Origin: an uncultured Gammaproteobacteria bacterium
Lineage (GTDB): Bacteria; Pseudomonadota; Gammaproteobacteria; Steroidobacterales; XN24
Length of the DNA stretch: 64,000 nt
Direction: 5' to 3'
NCBI GenBank assembly: GCA_947259915.1
Contig: CAMYOC010000028.1
Location: forward strand, 21,076 to 85,075
Position numbers and translations under genes: made by a program. Below the pieces are notes generated by a model, which worked only from the letters and a program-made list of their open reading frames with translations, had not been told where the DNA came from and did not search any database. The first letter of the stretch is position 1, and the number at the start of each line of letters is the position of its first letter. This document shows, piece by piece, positions 1-8,244 of the stretch.

Positions 1-457
1 GCCCTAGCGCGAAGAACACGAACACGATCACCACAGGCAGACCGGCGAACGCGAGCTGGCGCAGCTCGGCGGGGAGCATCAGATTCAGCGCCACGTGAGA
101 CAGAGCGATGATGAGTGCCGTCACCAGGAGCACCCGGCGGAACAACCCTCGCTTGCCACTCAGGAAACTCAGCGCGATGGTGACGACAAAAGCCGGCGTC
201 AGCAGACCGTAGCGGAGGCCATCCGCCAGTGGCGTAGATACGGAAGGAACGGCGACGCGTCCGAGCAGAAAGATCGCTGCGGACAGCAGAAACCCGATGA
301 TCAGGGTCACGCGCACGAACTTGCGATTTCGCTCGAAGTGTTCGTCGCGGTAGGCGGGCTCCAGCTCCTTGCGGAACCGCAGCCAGGGGAAACCGGATTC
401 CAGCTGCCGGGCAATGGCCGAATCGACGCCGTGCTCGGCTGGACGCTTGGTGATCAT
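1..457 (-). CDS. N-terminal part of a multi-pass membrane protein, possibly a GGDEF or cyclase-type signalling protein (partial)
   Basis: Reading the minus strand from an ATG at 457 gives 152 open codons that run off the window edge, so the C-terminus is missing. After a soluble start of about 40 residues containing FPWLRFRKELEPAYRDEHF, there are four hydrophobic stretches that look like membrane helices. A conserved-looking aromatic/acidic stretch before a block of helices is what I recall from membrane sensor regions placed ahead of GGDEF or adenylate cyclase domains, but the catalytic part is not in the window. No in-frame start lies upstream and the ribosome site is weak. The membrane topology is seen; the signalling role is inference. 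Confidence 0.55.
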   Translation of the reverse strand, partial: MITKRPAEHGVDSAIARQLESGFPWLRFRKELEPAYRDEHFERNRKFVRVTLIIGFLLSAAIFLLGRVAVPSVSTPLADGLRYGLLTPAFVVTIALSFLSGKRGLFRRVLLVTALIIALSHVALNLMLPAELRQLAFAGLPVVIVFVFFALG

Positions 458-623
458 CGGTGGCCCGCCATGCGACTTATATTGCCTCGACCCCTTATCC
501 CCATCCCCCGGGACAGCAGCGCGATCCTGGTCGACGCCCGGCAAGCCCCGCGAATCAAAGATGCTCCAGCTGAGCCGGATCCCGGCACGGAGAGGCTGGC
601 TCGCGAATCCGCGCCTCGCTGAT

Positions 624-953
624 TCATCCCTCCGGCTTCAGGGTCCTTCCCTTGGCCTCAAACATGGCCTCTTGAGCAGACTTCCTGTCGGCCTCGATTT
701 CGGCCCGGGTAAAGCACACGGTCCTCGACATATGTGAGCCGACCCGCTTCTCCCGACGGCAGACCAGCTCGTCGCCCTTGTTGCTCATCTGCGCGTTGTA
801 GATCTCGGCCTTCTCCTCGGTCGTCATCGCTGCCTTCTCGGCTTCGGTGAACTTCGGCGCATCTTGCAGATCCTTCGTCGCTTGCGACGTCGGCACCGCA
901 CACCCTCCAAGACCCAGCGTCAGTAACACAACGCAAACAAACTTGTGACTCAT
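624..953 (-). CDS. Small lipoprotein of unknown function
   Basis: This 109-residue protein begins MSHKFVCVVLLTLGLGGCAV, a lipoprotein signal peptide with the lipobox LGGC, so it should be lipidated at Cys18 and anchored in the envelope. The mature part is charged and helix-rich, with two further cysteines (LVCRREK and TVCFTR) that could form a disulfide. The start at 953 has a good ribosome site (GGAG, 9 nt away); an upstream extension of the same frame lacks protein-like composition. It lies 172 bp downstream of gshA on the same strand. I do not recognise the family. Confidence 0.75.
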   Translation of the reverse strand: MSHKFVCVVLLTLGLGGCAVPTSQATKDLQDAPKFTEAEKAAMTTEEKAEIYNAQMSNKGDELVCRREKRVGSHMSRTVCFTRAEIEADRKSAQEAMFEAKGRTLKPEG

Positions 954-1125
954 GATTAGCAGCTCCCCGGCACCCAGGTTTCGGTGTATCTGATACGCGA
1001 GTCTCCATCGTTCACCCGCAGGGGGCCTGTCGATGCTGCGCGTCGTTTGACGGAGTCTAGCAGTTCGATCAGGCCCGCCCAAAGGGTTTTTACCGCTGCG
1101 GATGGAGCGCGATGTGCCGCAACAA

Positions 1126-2694
1126 TCAGGCGCTGTCGAAATAACGCTGCAAGAACGCTTCGAAGGCGATGTCGTCTGAGGCTTCGATCCTGTGCTGCCG
1201 TTCGATGGACGCCAGTGCCTCGCGCTCGAAGGTCTCGGCCGTCTCGCCCTTGAGCTCGGGCAGCTGGAGGAAGTACTCCCGATGGTTCTTCGACAGCCGG
1301 GCCGCAAACTCGAAGAAACTCTCGCCGCTTAGCCGCAGCTCCTCGAGGATGCGGGCTGACGGCGTGCATGCCGGATCCAGTAACTTCTCGCGCTGCAGCG
1401 CAATGGCAGCCGTATAGGAACCGTCCCCATCCACATCGAGCAGTTCGCAGATCGGGCTCATGGCCGCCACGATCTCCTTGCCCCATTCGCAGACTCCGCG
1501 GGAGCGATCACCGGCATCCAGCCTCAGCCCGGGATCGCGGCCCTGCTGCGCCACCCACAGATGGTTCGAGTCGCAGCGAGCCTCCTCCTCTGCGTCCATC
1601 GGCGGGCTCTCCATCAACAGACACATCAGCAGGAAAGCCTCCAGGAAACGCATTTCGTTCTGATTGATACCCGCCGGATCCGACGGACTGACGTCCAGAG
1701 CCCGCACCTCGACATAAGAGACGCCGCGCCGGCGCAGCGCACCGGCCGGACGCTCACCGGAGCGGGCCACCTGCTTGGGCCGGATAAAGCCGTAGTACTC
1801 GTTCTCGATCTGCAGCATCGAGGTACTCAGCTGCCGCCACTCGCCATCCACCAGCGTGCCGATGCGCTCGTATGCGGGAAACGAGGTGTGGATTGCCTGG
1901 TCGAGACCGGCCAGATATTCGTCGAGCGCGTTCATCGACAGACCGATACCGGATTGATTGGAGTTCCTGTAACCGACCCCGCTCATGCGCAGCGTGGTGG
2001 CGTGCGGTCCATAGGCGGTGGTGGCATCCAGGTCCGGCAGCCCGGTCTCCCGACCAAGAAAAAACGACTTGCACACCGCCGGCGAAGCGCCGAACAGATA
2101 GAGCACAAGCCATCCCAGGCGCCGGTAGTTGCGCAACAAATCGAAATACTGCCGATCGCGGAGTTGTCGTAGCTCCCCACCGTGACCGAGTATCTCGCCA
2201 AGAACCGGCCACAGCTCGTCCGGCACCGAATAATTGAAATGCACACCGGCGATGGCCTGCATGACCCGGCCGTAGCGATAACTCAGTCCGCGGCGATAGA
2301 TCTCCTTCATGCGTCCCGCGTTGGAGCTGCCGAACTTGGCGATGGGGACGCTCTCCTCCGACTTCACGGCGCACGGCATGCTGGTCGCCCACAGCATCTC
2401 TTCACCGATATTGCGGATCACGAATTGATGCAGATTGCAGAGAAAACTGAGGGTCTCCCAGTTGTTGTCGAACGGTGGCGTGACCAGCTCGGGCAAAGCC
2501 TCCGAGAAATCCGTCGTCACCCAGGGGTTGGTGAGTGCCGAGCCGAGGGCAGCCGGATGGGGCAGGCGAGAAATCTGGCCCGCCTGATCGACGCGCAGGG
2601 ACTCTTTCTCAACGCCGCGGAGCCCGTTGCGCAGCACGACAGAGTCTGCGCTGGCGAGAATCCTGTCAAGACGTTGTTGCAGAACACGGAACAT
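1126..2694 (-). CDS. gshA: Glutamate-cysteine ligase (type I, GshA)
   Basis: The 522-residue product matches the proteobacterial GshA family in length and in landmarks: GVEKESLRV near residue 27, the segment TDFSEALPELVTPP near residue 61, and later SYVEVRALDVSP and GINQNEMRFLEAFLL. It makes gamma-glutamylcysteine from glutamate, cysteine and ATP in the cytoplasm, the first step of glutathione synthesis. It is transcribed with nei and the DUF962 gene on the same strand, but a 99-bp gap separates it from nei. No gshB is in the window. Start at the first ATG of the frame, giving the usual N-terminus. Confidence 0.95.
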   Translation of the reverse strand: MFRVLQQRLDRILASADSVVLRNGLRGVEKESLRVDQAGQISRLPHPAALGSALTNPWVTTDFSEALPELVTPPFDNNWETLSFLCNLHQFVIRNIGEEMLWATSMPCAVKSEESVPIAKFGSSNAGRMKEIYRRGLSYRYGRVMQAIAGVHFNYSVPDELWPVLGEILGHGGELRQLRDRQYFDLLRNYRRLGWLVLYLFGASPAVCKSFFLGRETGLPDLDATTAYGPHATTLRMSGVGYRNSNQSGIGLSMNALDEYLAGLDQAIHTSFPAYERIGTLVDGEWRQLSTSMLQIENEYYGFIRPKQVARSGERPAGALRRRGVSYVEVRALDVSPSDPAGINQNEMRFLEAFLLMCLLMESPPMDAEEEARCDSNHLWVAQQGRDPGLRLDAGDRSRGVCEWGKEIVAAMSPICELLDVDGDGSYTAAIALQREKLLDPACTPSARILEELRLSGESFFEFAARLSKNHREYFLQLPELKGETAETFEREALASIERQHRIEASDDIAFEAFLQRYFDSA

Positions 2695-2793
2695 GCAGCC
2701 CCCAAGCCGGATCAGCCGGTGCCGAGCCAGCGTGTCGGACGATGATAAGACCTGTCCCGCGTGACCGTGACAGACCTGCGGATCAGCACCGGA

Positions 2794-3624
2794 TTATACG
2801 TTGCAGTCGGGCTGGCATACGGGGCAATGGTAGGCGCGCCGACCGCCGACCGTGGATCGCTGGATGGAAACGCCACATTGATAACATGCCTCGCCGGCGC
2901 GTCCGAATACTTTGAACCGCAGTGCCTCACGCGGGATCCCGCGCTGCCGAAGCCGTCTGACCAGCGCCGGATCGTTGGTTATACCGCCCGTGCGGTAGGA
3001 CCGTCGCGGCAGATAAAGTATCGCCTGTGCCAGCGCCGTCAGCTGATTGTCCGAGCAGTCAATCGGCCGGTGCGCGGGATGCACGCCCGCCGCATACAGG
3101 ATCTCGCTGCGCAGATAATTGCCGAGACCGGCAAAAAAGCCCTGGTCGAGCAACAGACCTGCCAGCGCGCGGCGCCGGTAGCGCGCATCCAGCAGACGCG
3201 CCCTGACCCGAGCTGGCCGCAGATCGGGGTGCAACGGGTCCGGGCCGAGACCGGCAAGCCGGTGATCGCTGCTGATCGCCTCCTCCGGGATCACATCAAT
3301 GGCGGACGCGCTGTACAACAACGCCGAGTGGCTCCGGGTATGCAGCGCGAGACGCAGGCTCCGGCCGGTGTCAGGCAATTGATCGCGCGGCCGCACGAAC
3401 CAGCGCCCATAGAGCTGGTTGTGGCTATAAATGCGGGTGCCGTCGTCGAAACGGATCAGCATGTGTTTGCCGACGGTGTCGACCGCCGCGACGGCCTCGC
3501 CGCGGAGCCGTTCGCACCAGGGGCGCAGCACATCAAAGGCAAAAAACACCGACTGCAGGCGCCTCCCGGCGAGCGCCTTTTGTATACGATCCGCGGCGCG
3601 ACGGATCTCTGGTCCTTCCGGCAT
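2794..3624 (-). CDS. nei: Endonuclease VIII / Fpg-family DNA glycosylase (Nei)
   Basis: The 276-residue protein opens MPEGPEIRRAADR, giving the catalytic Pro2 and Glu3 of the Fpg/Nei family after Met removal. It has the Lys of GKHMLIRF near residue 52, the Nei-type stretch YSHNQLYGRW, the helix-two-turn-helix region GLGNYLRSEILY, and a C-terminal zinc finger of CYQC then CPVC, with the finger arginines (GGRRAYHCP). The wording around YSHNQLYG favours Nei over Fpg. It removes oxidised pyrimidines from DNA and nicks the strand. Six bases separate it from the DUF962 gene upstream, so the two are probably cotranscribed. Confidence 0.92.
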   Translation of the reverse strand: MPEGPEIRRAADRIQKALAGRRLQSVFFAFDVLRPWCERLRGEAVAAVDTVGKHMLIRFDDGTRIYSHNQLYGRWFVRPRDQLPDTGRSLRLALHTRSHSALLYSASAIDVIPEEAISSDHRLAGLGPDPLHPDLRPARVRARLLDARYRRRALAGLLLDQGFFAGLGNYLRSEILYAAGVHPAHRPIDCSDNQLTALAQAILYLPRRSYRTGGITNDPALVRRLRQRGIPREALRFKVFGRAGEACYQCGVSIQRSTVGGRRAYHCPVCQPDCNV

Positions 3625-3630
3625 GCGCGG

Positions 3631-3936
3631 CTACAGACGGATACGCCCGGTCAGCATGTCACGGAACATCACAAAATCACCGATCAGGCTGTAGAGCGGA
3701 TATTTGAAGGTGGCCGGTTTGTTGTGTTCGAAAAAGAAGTGTCCGACCCAGGCGAAGCCGTAGCCGACCACAGGCAAGAGCCACAACAGATTCCAGCTAC
3801 CGGTCAATGCGGCGCTCACTGCGACCACGCCCAACATAAGGGTACCGGCGAAGTGCAGACGTCGACAGGTCCTGTCACTGTGCTGCGACAGATAGAATGG
3901 ATAAAATTCGCTGAAGCTGCGGAATTCAGCGCTCAT
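3631..3936 (-). CDS. DUF962 / Mpo1-like membrane protein
   Basis: The 101-residue product begins MSAEFRSFSEFYPFYLSQH and continues with HFAGTLMLG, two hydrophobic helices, and GHFFFEHNKPATFKYPLYSL, the signature arrangement of the DUF962 (Mpo1/YGL010w-like) family. In yeast Mpo1 acts in alpha-oxidation of 2-hydroxy fatty acids; the bacterial proteins are less well understood, so only the family is claimed. The start at 3936 is chosen over a start ten codons upstream because GGAGG sits at proper distance before it. Its histidines in the conserved H-G and FEHN-P positions are intact. It precedes nei by six bases. Confidence 0.85.
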   Translation of the reverse strand: MSAEFRSFSEFYPFYLSQHSDRTCRRLHFAGTLMLGVVAVSAALTGSWNLLWLLPVVGYGFAWVGHFFFEHNKPATFKYPLYSLIGDFVMFRDMLTGRIRL

Positions 3937-4128
3937 GACCACACCTCCGGGTTGACTGGAACACAACGGGGATTCTGCCTGAGTGCCGCATCTCGGTCAT
4001 ACATCGACGCCGGGTGTGACAAAATACGGCGGCTGGGCGACACTGCCTGCCCATGGCAATGATCCGGCCCTGGCTGATGGACGCGCGTCTGGACCGCAGG
4101 CCGCGGCTCATGGTTGTTTGATCAAGAC

Positions 4129-5211
4129 ATGGCAGAACAAACCCCCAGCGAAACCACCCGCATCGATCTCCCCGCCACTGTCGTGGGTGAGGAGCAAGAC
4201 GCCGCCAGGGACCCGTTCGCCGCAGCCGGGGATGCCGCCGGCCCCGAGCTGATCCAGGCGCCACTACCCGCCACGACTGAAGCGCCGGGGTCCGGTCTGG
4301 CCTTCGATCTGCTGGTGGCCGTGGTGCTGTTGCAGCTCATCATGCTGGCGCTCGCGGCTTTCCGCATCATCCGCCTGCGCGAGCAGCTGCGCGCAGACCG
4401 GGACGCGACCATTTCCGCGCGCAGCGAAGCGCGCCAGGTGCGCGAACAGTTGGCGGGTCTAGGGGATGCAGCGGCCAAGGAACTGCATCAGCGCACCGCA
4501 AGCCTGCTGCAGCAGAACCAGCTGTTGAGCAAACATCGGGACGAACTCGAACAGATCAACGCCCGGCTGCGCGAACTGGTCAAGAACGACCCCCTTACCG
4601 GCCTGGTCAACGGCGCCAGATTCACCGAGCAGCTGGAGGCGGAGCTGCGGCGATGTCTGCGTATCGGCAAACCCCTGACCGTGCTTATCTGCGATATCGA
4701 CAATTTCCGTGGGTTCAATGCGGACCATGGCGAAGAGCGGGGTGACCTGCTGCTGCAGAGTCTGGGCGGTGAGCTCGAGTCACTCTTCCGCCGCGGTGGT
4801 GACACCGTTGCCCGGCTGGGCTCGGATCGATTTTCGGTGCTGGCGCCCGACACAGATTATCGGGCTGCCGTCGGCTACGCAGAACGCTTCCGCAAACACG
4901 TCGAGCAGTGGTCGATCCCGGTAGAGGACGGCGACGACATCCCGCCGGTGACCGTCAGCCTCGGCATCACCGTGGTCGGACCAGAGAACGCGGAGGAGAC
5001 GCGCAGCGTACTCGAGCGGGCCGCGCTGGCGCTGAGCATGGCCAAGAAAAAGGGCGGCAATCGGGTGTTCGGCGATAGACTGGGCGGCAGCAAGTCGAAA
5101 CGTCGCCCGGTAGAAGTATCCAGGAAAAAGAAAAAGCCGAAGCCGAAGCCGAAGCCAGGCGGCGGCGAGACCGGGAGCGGCGACAAGTCGGCCAGCGGGG
5201 GAGGCGCATGA
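4129..5211 (+). CDS. Membrane-anchored GGDEF protein with degenerate active site
   Basis: The 360-residue protein has one membrane helix near residues 56-78 (FDLLVAVVLLQLIMLALAAF), a coiled coil, and a GGDEF domain starting at NDPLTGLVNGARF. The A-site motif reads RLGSDRFSVL, so GGDEF has become GSDRF and the catalytic Glu is Arg. A diguanylate cyclase with that change is expected to be inactive, so it may act as a c-di-GMP or GTP sensor or partner. The C-terminus is a lysine/proline-rich, glycine-rich tail, with a short hexanucleotide repeat in the DNA near 5140-5158. It overlaps the next gene by four bases (ATGA). Start at 4129 (MAEQ) is preferred to an upstream TTG. Confidence 0.85.
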   Translation: MAEQTPSETTRIDLPATVVGEEQDAARDPFAAAGDAAGPELIQAPLPATTEAPGSGLAFDLLVAVVLLQLIMLALAAFRIIRLREQLRADRDATISARSEARQVREQLAGLGDAAAKELHQRTASLLQQNQLLSKHRDELEQINARLRELVKNDPLTGLVNGARFTEQLEAELRRCLRIGKPLTVLICDIDNFRGFNADHGEERGDLLLQSLGGELESLFRRGGDTVARLGSDRFSVLAPDTDYRAAVGYAERFRKHVEQWSIPVEDGDDIPPVTVSLGITVVGPENAEETRSVLERAALALSMAKKKGGNRVFGDRLGGSKSKRRPVEVSRKKKKPKPKPKPGGGETGSGDKSASGGGA

Positions 5212-6395
5212 AGAAGAATCGCCGGATGCTCATTGTCGATGAGGACGCCGCCCAGGCGGAGTTCATCTCCAAGATCGCGCGGGATCATGGCTTCGAGCCT
5301 GAACATGCGGAGGACGGCGCCGCGTTCCGCGACATCTACACACCGGGCACGGAGGTGATCGTCCTTGACCTGATGCTCACCCGGGTGGATGGCATCGAGA
5401 TCCTCCGCGAGCTGGCTGACCTCGAGTGTGAGGCCGCCATCATCATCAGCGGCGACGCCGATCGTCGCATCCTCAATGCTGCCGAACGCCTCGGTCGCGC
5501 CCGGCAGCTGCGGATCGCCGGCACCTTGCCCAAGCCGGTAGAGGAATTATTGCTGCGCCGGCTGCTGGACGGCGAGGTGGTCAAGCCTGCGGCCGACAGT
5601 CGGCGGATAAATGTCCAGGTGGCGCAGACCGAGCTGCTCCAGTGTATGGAGGACGGCTGTATCGACGTGTTGTTCCAGCCGAAGGTCAACGTCCGCAGTC
5701 TGGAGTTCGTGTCCGTGGAAGCGTTAGTTCGCTTGCAGCACCCGACCCGGGGCATCCTGCAGCCGCAAGCCTTCCTCGCGATGGCGGAGGAATCAGGGCT
5801 GATCAATCGCATGACCCGGTCGGTGCTGCTCAAGGCGCTGGAACAGGCCGCCGAGTGGCAGAAGAGTAGCTTGCCGCTGGACGTCGCGGTGAACATCTCG
5901 CCACTGCTATTGACCGATCTGGCCTTGCCGGAGATGTTCTCGGAGTTGACCTCACGCTTTAACGTGGAACCGGGCCGCGTGATCCTGGAGATCACCGAGA
6001 GCTGGCTCAGCGAAGACGCGCTGGCCGCGCTGGATATCCTGACTCGCTTGCGCATGCAGGGTTTCCAGCTGTCGATCGACGATTTCGGCACTGGCTACTC
6101 GACCATGGCCCAGCTCAATGAGTTGCCCTACAGCGAAATGAAGCTGGACCAGACCTTTGTCCGCAATGCCGCCAAGGATCGGGAGGCCCGGGCCATAGTG
6201 GAGAGCAGCATCGAGCTCGGCCACAAGCTGGGGATGAAGGTAGTGGCGGAAGGCGTCGAGCGACAGGAAGATTGGGATCTGATCTCCGAGCTGATGTGCG
6301 ACGAAGGACAGGGGTTCTTTATCGCGCGACCGATGCGCTCGGAAGAAGTGCCGGCATGGCTGCGCCACTGGAACACCTGCCTCGGCCGCGACTGA
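5208..6395 (+). CDS. Response regulator with EAL phosphodiesterase domain
   Basis: The 395-residue protein has an N-terminal receiver domain (phospho-acceptor Asp in VIVLDLML, switch Ser in IIISGDAD, Lys in TLPKPVE) followed by an EAL domain from about residue 145. The EAL catalytic residues look complete: VEALVR, the Glu in EITES, DDFGTGYS, the Lys in MKLDQTF, VAEGVE and GQGFFIARPM. It should hydrolyse c-di-GMP when switched on by phosphorylation. No sensor kinase is adjacent. Translational coupling to the degenerate GGDEF protein suggests the two work together. It ends directly against the convergent AsnC-family gene with no spacer. Confidence 0.93.
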   Translation: MKKNRRMLIVDEDAAQAEFISKIARDHGFEPEHAEDGAAFRDIYTPGTEVIVLDLMLTRVDGIEILRELADLECEAAIIISGDADRRILNAAERLGRARQLRIAGTLPKPVEELLLRRLLDGEVVKPAADSRRINVQVAQTELLQCMEDGCIDVLFQPKVNVRSLEFVSVEALVRLQHPTRGILQPQAFLAMAEESGLINRMTRSVLLKALEQAAEWQKSSLPLDVAVNISPLLLTDLALPEMFSELTSRFNVEPGRVILEITESWLSEDALAALDILTRLRMQGFQLSIDDFGTGYSTMAQLNELPYSEMKLDQTFVRNAAKDREARAIVESSIELGHKLGMKVVAEGVERQEDWDLISELMCDEGQGFFIARPMRSEEVPAWLRHWNTCLGRD

Positions 6396-6872
6396 TCAGA
6401 CGTCCTCGTCTTGCAGGTAGATCGGCAGGCTGTCGCTGCGCGCATAATCGAATATCAGACCGGTCTCGATGTGAGCCACATCCGGACTCTCGGTAAACGC
6501 CTCCATGGCCAGCTCCCGCAGATGAGACGCGTCCCTGGCCGCCAGGTGCACAAGGAAGTCGTTGGCTCCGGCGACATGGTAGACCGCCAGCACTTCCTCG
6601 CGCGCCAGCATACGACTGCGGAAAGCTTCTACTGAGGAGCGTGAGTGACGGTCCAGCCTGACCGCCACCATGGCCTGCAGGGCGACACCAACGCTGGCCG
6701 GGTCTACTTCCGCGTGGAAGCCGGTCAGCACCTTGCGCAGCCGTAAGCGACGCACCCGTTCCAGACAGCTCGAAGGAGCCAGTCCCGCGCGCTCCGCCAG
6801 ATCCTTGTTGGAGATCCGCGCATTCTTCCGCAACAGGCCGACTATCTTGCGATCGATTCGGTCAAGGGTCAT
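6396..6872 (-). CDS. Lrp/AsnC-family transcriptional regulator
   Basis: The 158-residue protein starts MTLDRIDRKIVGLLRKNARISN, the winged helix-turn-helix of the Lrp/AsnC family, followed by the recognition part LAERAGLAPSSCLERVRRL and a C-terminal RAM ligand-binding domain (VLAVYHVAGANDFLVHLAARD). Such proteins form octamers and sense amino acids. The gene is divergent from a Cys/Met-metabolism PLP enzyme, with 97 bases between them. This resembles the mdeR-mdeA arrangement of Pseudomonas putida, where the Lrp-type regulator activates methionine gamma-lyase. Control of its neighbour is an inference from position. Confidence 0.92.
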   Translation of the reverse strand: MTLDRIDRKIVGLLRKNARISNKDLAERAGLAPSSCLERVRRLRLRKVLTGFHAEVDPASVGVALQAMVAVRLDRHSRSSVEAFRSRMLAREEVLAVYHVAGANDFLVHLAARDASHLRELAMEAFTESPDVAHIETGLIFDYARSDSLPIYLQDEDV

Positions 6873-6969
6873 TTTTTTGGACTCGGACAGAATAAAATTC
6901 GTAATTAGACTATGAGAACGGATGATAGGTGATTATGTATCCATAAATCCGAATGATTGAGGATACACC
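6873..6969. promoter_or_regulatory. Divergent control region between the AsnC-family regulator and the PLP enzyme
   Basis: This 97-bp gap is markedly richer in A and T than its surroundings and must hold the start sites of both divergent genes. It contains imperfect dyads, such as GATTATG paired with CATAAATC around 6932-6950 and ATTCG paired with CGAAT toward its two ends. Lrp-type regulators bind loose AT-rich dyads, so these are candidate sites, but no motif is strong enough to name. The PLP gene has a GAGG ribosome site just before its ATG. Confidence 0.45.
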
Positions 6970-8166
6970 ATGAAATCCTTCTCGACCCGGGCGGTCCATG
7001 GCGGCCGCGAAGATCTGCGCGATTTGGGCGTCCACGCGCTGCCCCTCGATCTCTCGACTACCTATCCACTGGAAGATCTTGACCAGGCCACCCTGGAACT
7101 GGATCGGGCCGTGGCCGGCGAGATTCCAGACCGAAATCCGGTCTACGCGCGTCTGCACAACCCCACCGTCGGTCGCTTCGAATCGGCGCTCGCCGATCTC
7201 GAGGGTACCGACGCCGCTGTCGCCTTCGGTTCCGGGATGGCCGCGATCTCGGCCTGTCTGATGGCTGCGCGCCAGCACGGTACGCATGTGGTGGCGGTGC
7301 GTCCGTTGTACGGCACCACGGACCATCTGCTCAATAGCGGCCTGCTGTCGCTCGATGTGACCTGGAGTGAAGCGGAAAACGTATCGCGGGCAATCCGCCC
7401 GGACACCGCGCTGGTGATCATCGAGACGCCGGCCAACCCCACGCTGCGGCTGACCGATATCCGCGCGGTGGTCAGACAGGCCGGGACCGTGCCGGTGCTG
7501 GTGGATTCGACCTTCGCTACGCCAGTACTGCAACGCCCCGCCGAGTTTGGCGCGCGCTATGTGGTGCATAGCGCAACCAAGTTCCTCGGTGGCCACGGAG
7601 ACGTCATCGCCGGCGTGGTGGCGACCGATGAGATCCGGGCGAGGGAATTACGCCAGGTGCGCCTGATGACGGGCGGATTGTTACATCCGCTGGGGGCGTA
7701 CCTGCTCCACCGCGGTCTGGCGACGCTGTCGGTGAGAGTGGAGCGGGCCCAGCACAGCGCCGGCCTGCTGGCCAGTCGGCTGTCAGGACACCCGGTGGTG
7801 CGTTCGGTCAGCTATCCCGGGCTGGGCTGGGCATCTGCGCCCGCCTGGCAACGGACGCAGATGCGGGGACCGGGCGCGCTGATCGCGTTCGAACTCGCCG
7901 GCGGTCACGACGCAGCGCGGGCATTGCTGGCCGCATTGCGACTCATGACGCCGGCGGTAAGCCTGGGCTCGGTCGACACCCTGATCCAGCATCCCGCGGG
8001 TCTGACCCATCGCGTGATGAGCGCGGCCGACCGGAGCGCCTGCGGCATCGGCGACGGGCTGTTGCGGCTGTCGGTGGGCCTGGAGGATCCGGAAGACCTG
8101 TGGCAGGACCTCGCCACCGGCCTCGCGGCCGCCAGCGTCTTCGGGAGAAGCAGGGCCTGCGCTTGA
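6970..8166 (+). CDS. Trans-sulfuration-type PLP enzyme (methionine gamma-lyase / cystathionine lyase-like)
   Basis: The 398-residue protein has the fold-type I Cys/Met metabolism signature: NPVYARLHNPTV near the start, FGSGMAAISA, RPLYGTTDHLL, the Asp of VLVDSTFATPVLQRP, and the PLP lysine in HSATKFLGGHGD. It should cleave or exchange the side chain of a sulfur amino acid in the cytoplasm. True methionine gamma-lyases carry Cys in the LYGCT position; here it is Thr, so the substrate cannot be assigned with confidence. The divergent Lrp-family gene suggests amino-acid-induced degradation. Cystathionine gamma-synthase or gamma-lyase activity is the main alternative. Confidence 0.88.
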   Translation: MKSFSTRAVHGGREDLRDLGVHALPLDLSTTYPLEDLDQATLELDRAVAGEIPDRNPVYARLHNPTVGRFESALADLEGTDAAVAFGSGMAAISACLMAARQHGTHVVAVRPLYGTTDHLLNSGLLSLDVTWSEAENVSRAIRPDTALVIIETPANPTLRLTDIRAVVRQAGTVPVLVDSTFATPVLQRPAEFGARYVVHSATKFLGGHGDVIAGVVATDEIRARELRQVRLMTGGLLHPLGAYLLHRGLATLSVRVERAQHSAGLLASRLSGHPVVRSVSYPGLGWASAPAWQRTQMRGPGALIAFELAGGHDAARALLAALRLMTPAVSLGSVDTLIQHPAGLTHRVMSAADRSACGIGDGLLRLSVGLEDPEDLWQDLATGLAAASVFGRSRACA

Positions 8167-8191
8167 CAATGAGTCGAAACTTACTTATAAG
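8163..8191 (+). promoter_or_regulatory. Sigma-70 promoter of the TetR-family gene
   Basis: TTGACA at 8163-8168 and TATAAG at 8186-8191 are separated by 17 bases, a near-consensus sigma-70 promoter. It begins inside the stop codon region of the upstream PLP gene. The -10 box lies within the 18-bp palindrome at 8179-8196, so binding there should block transcription; autorepression by the TetR protein is the natural reading. Confidence 0.75.
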
Positions 8192-8196
8192 TAAGT
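8179..8196. promoter_or_regulatory. TetR operator 1 (perfect 18-bp palindrome)
   Basis: ACTTACTTATAAGTAAGT reads the same on both strands. It covers the -10 box of the TetR gene promoter. A near copy with the same ACTTACT/AGTAAGT arms stands at 8856-8873, before the following gene. Two matching dyads flanking a TetR-family gene are strong evidence for its own operators, though binding is not shown. Confidence 0.8.
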
Positions 8197-8244
8197 AACA
8201 TTGTTTCGCCAAAACCCGATAATTAGCCAGCCAAACCGTCGATC

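Noticed and set aside
2761..4062. Open frame of 433 codons on the plus strand opposite nei and the DUF962 gene
   Set aside because: It is antisense to two clearly conserved genes, its composition is typical of GC-rich shadow frames, and it has no ribosome site.
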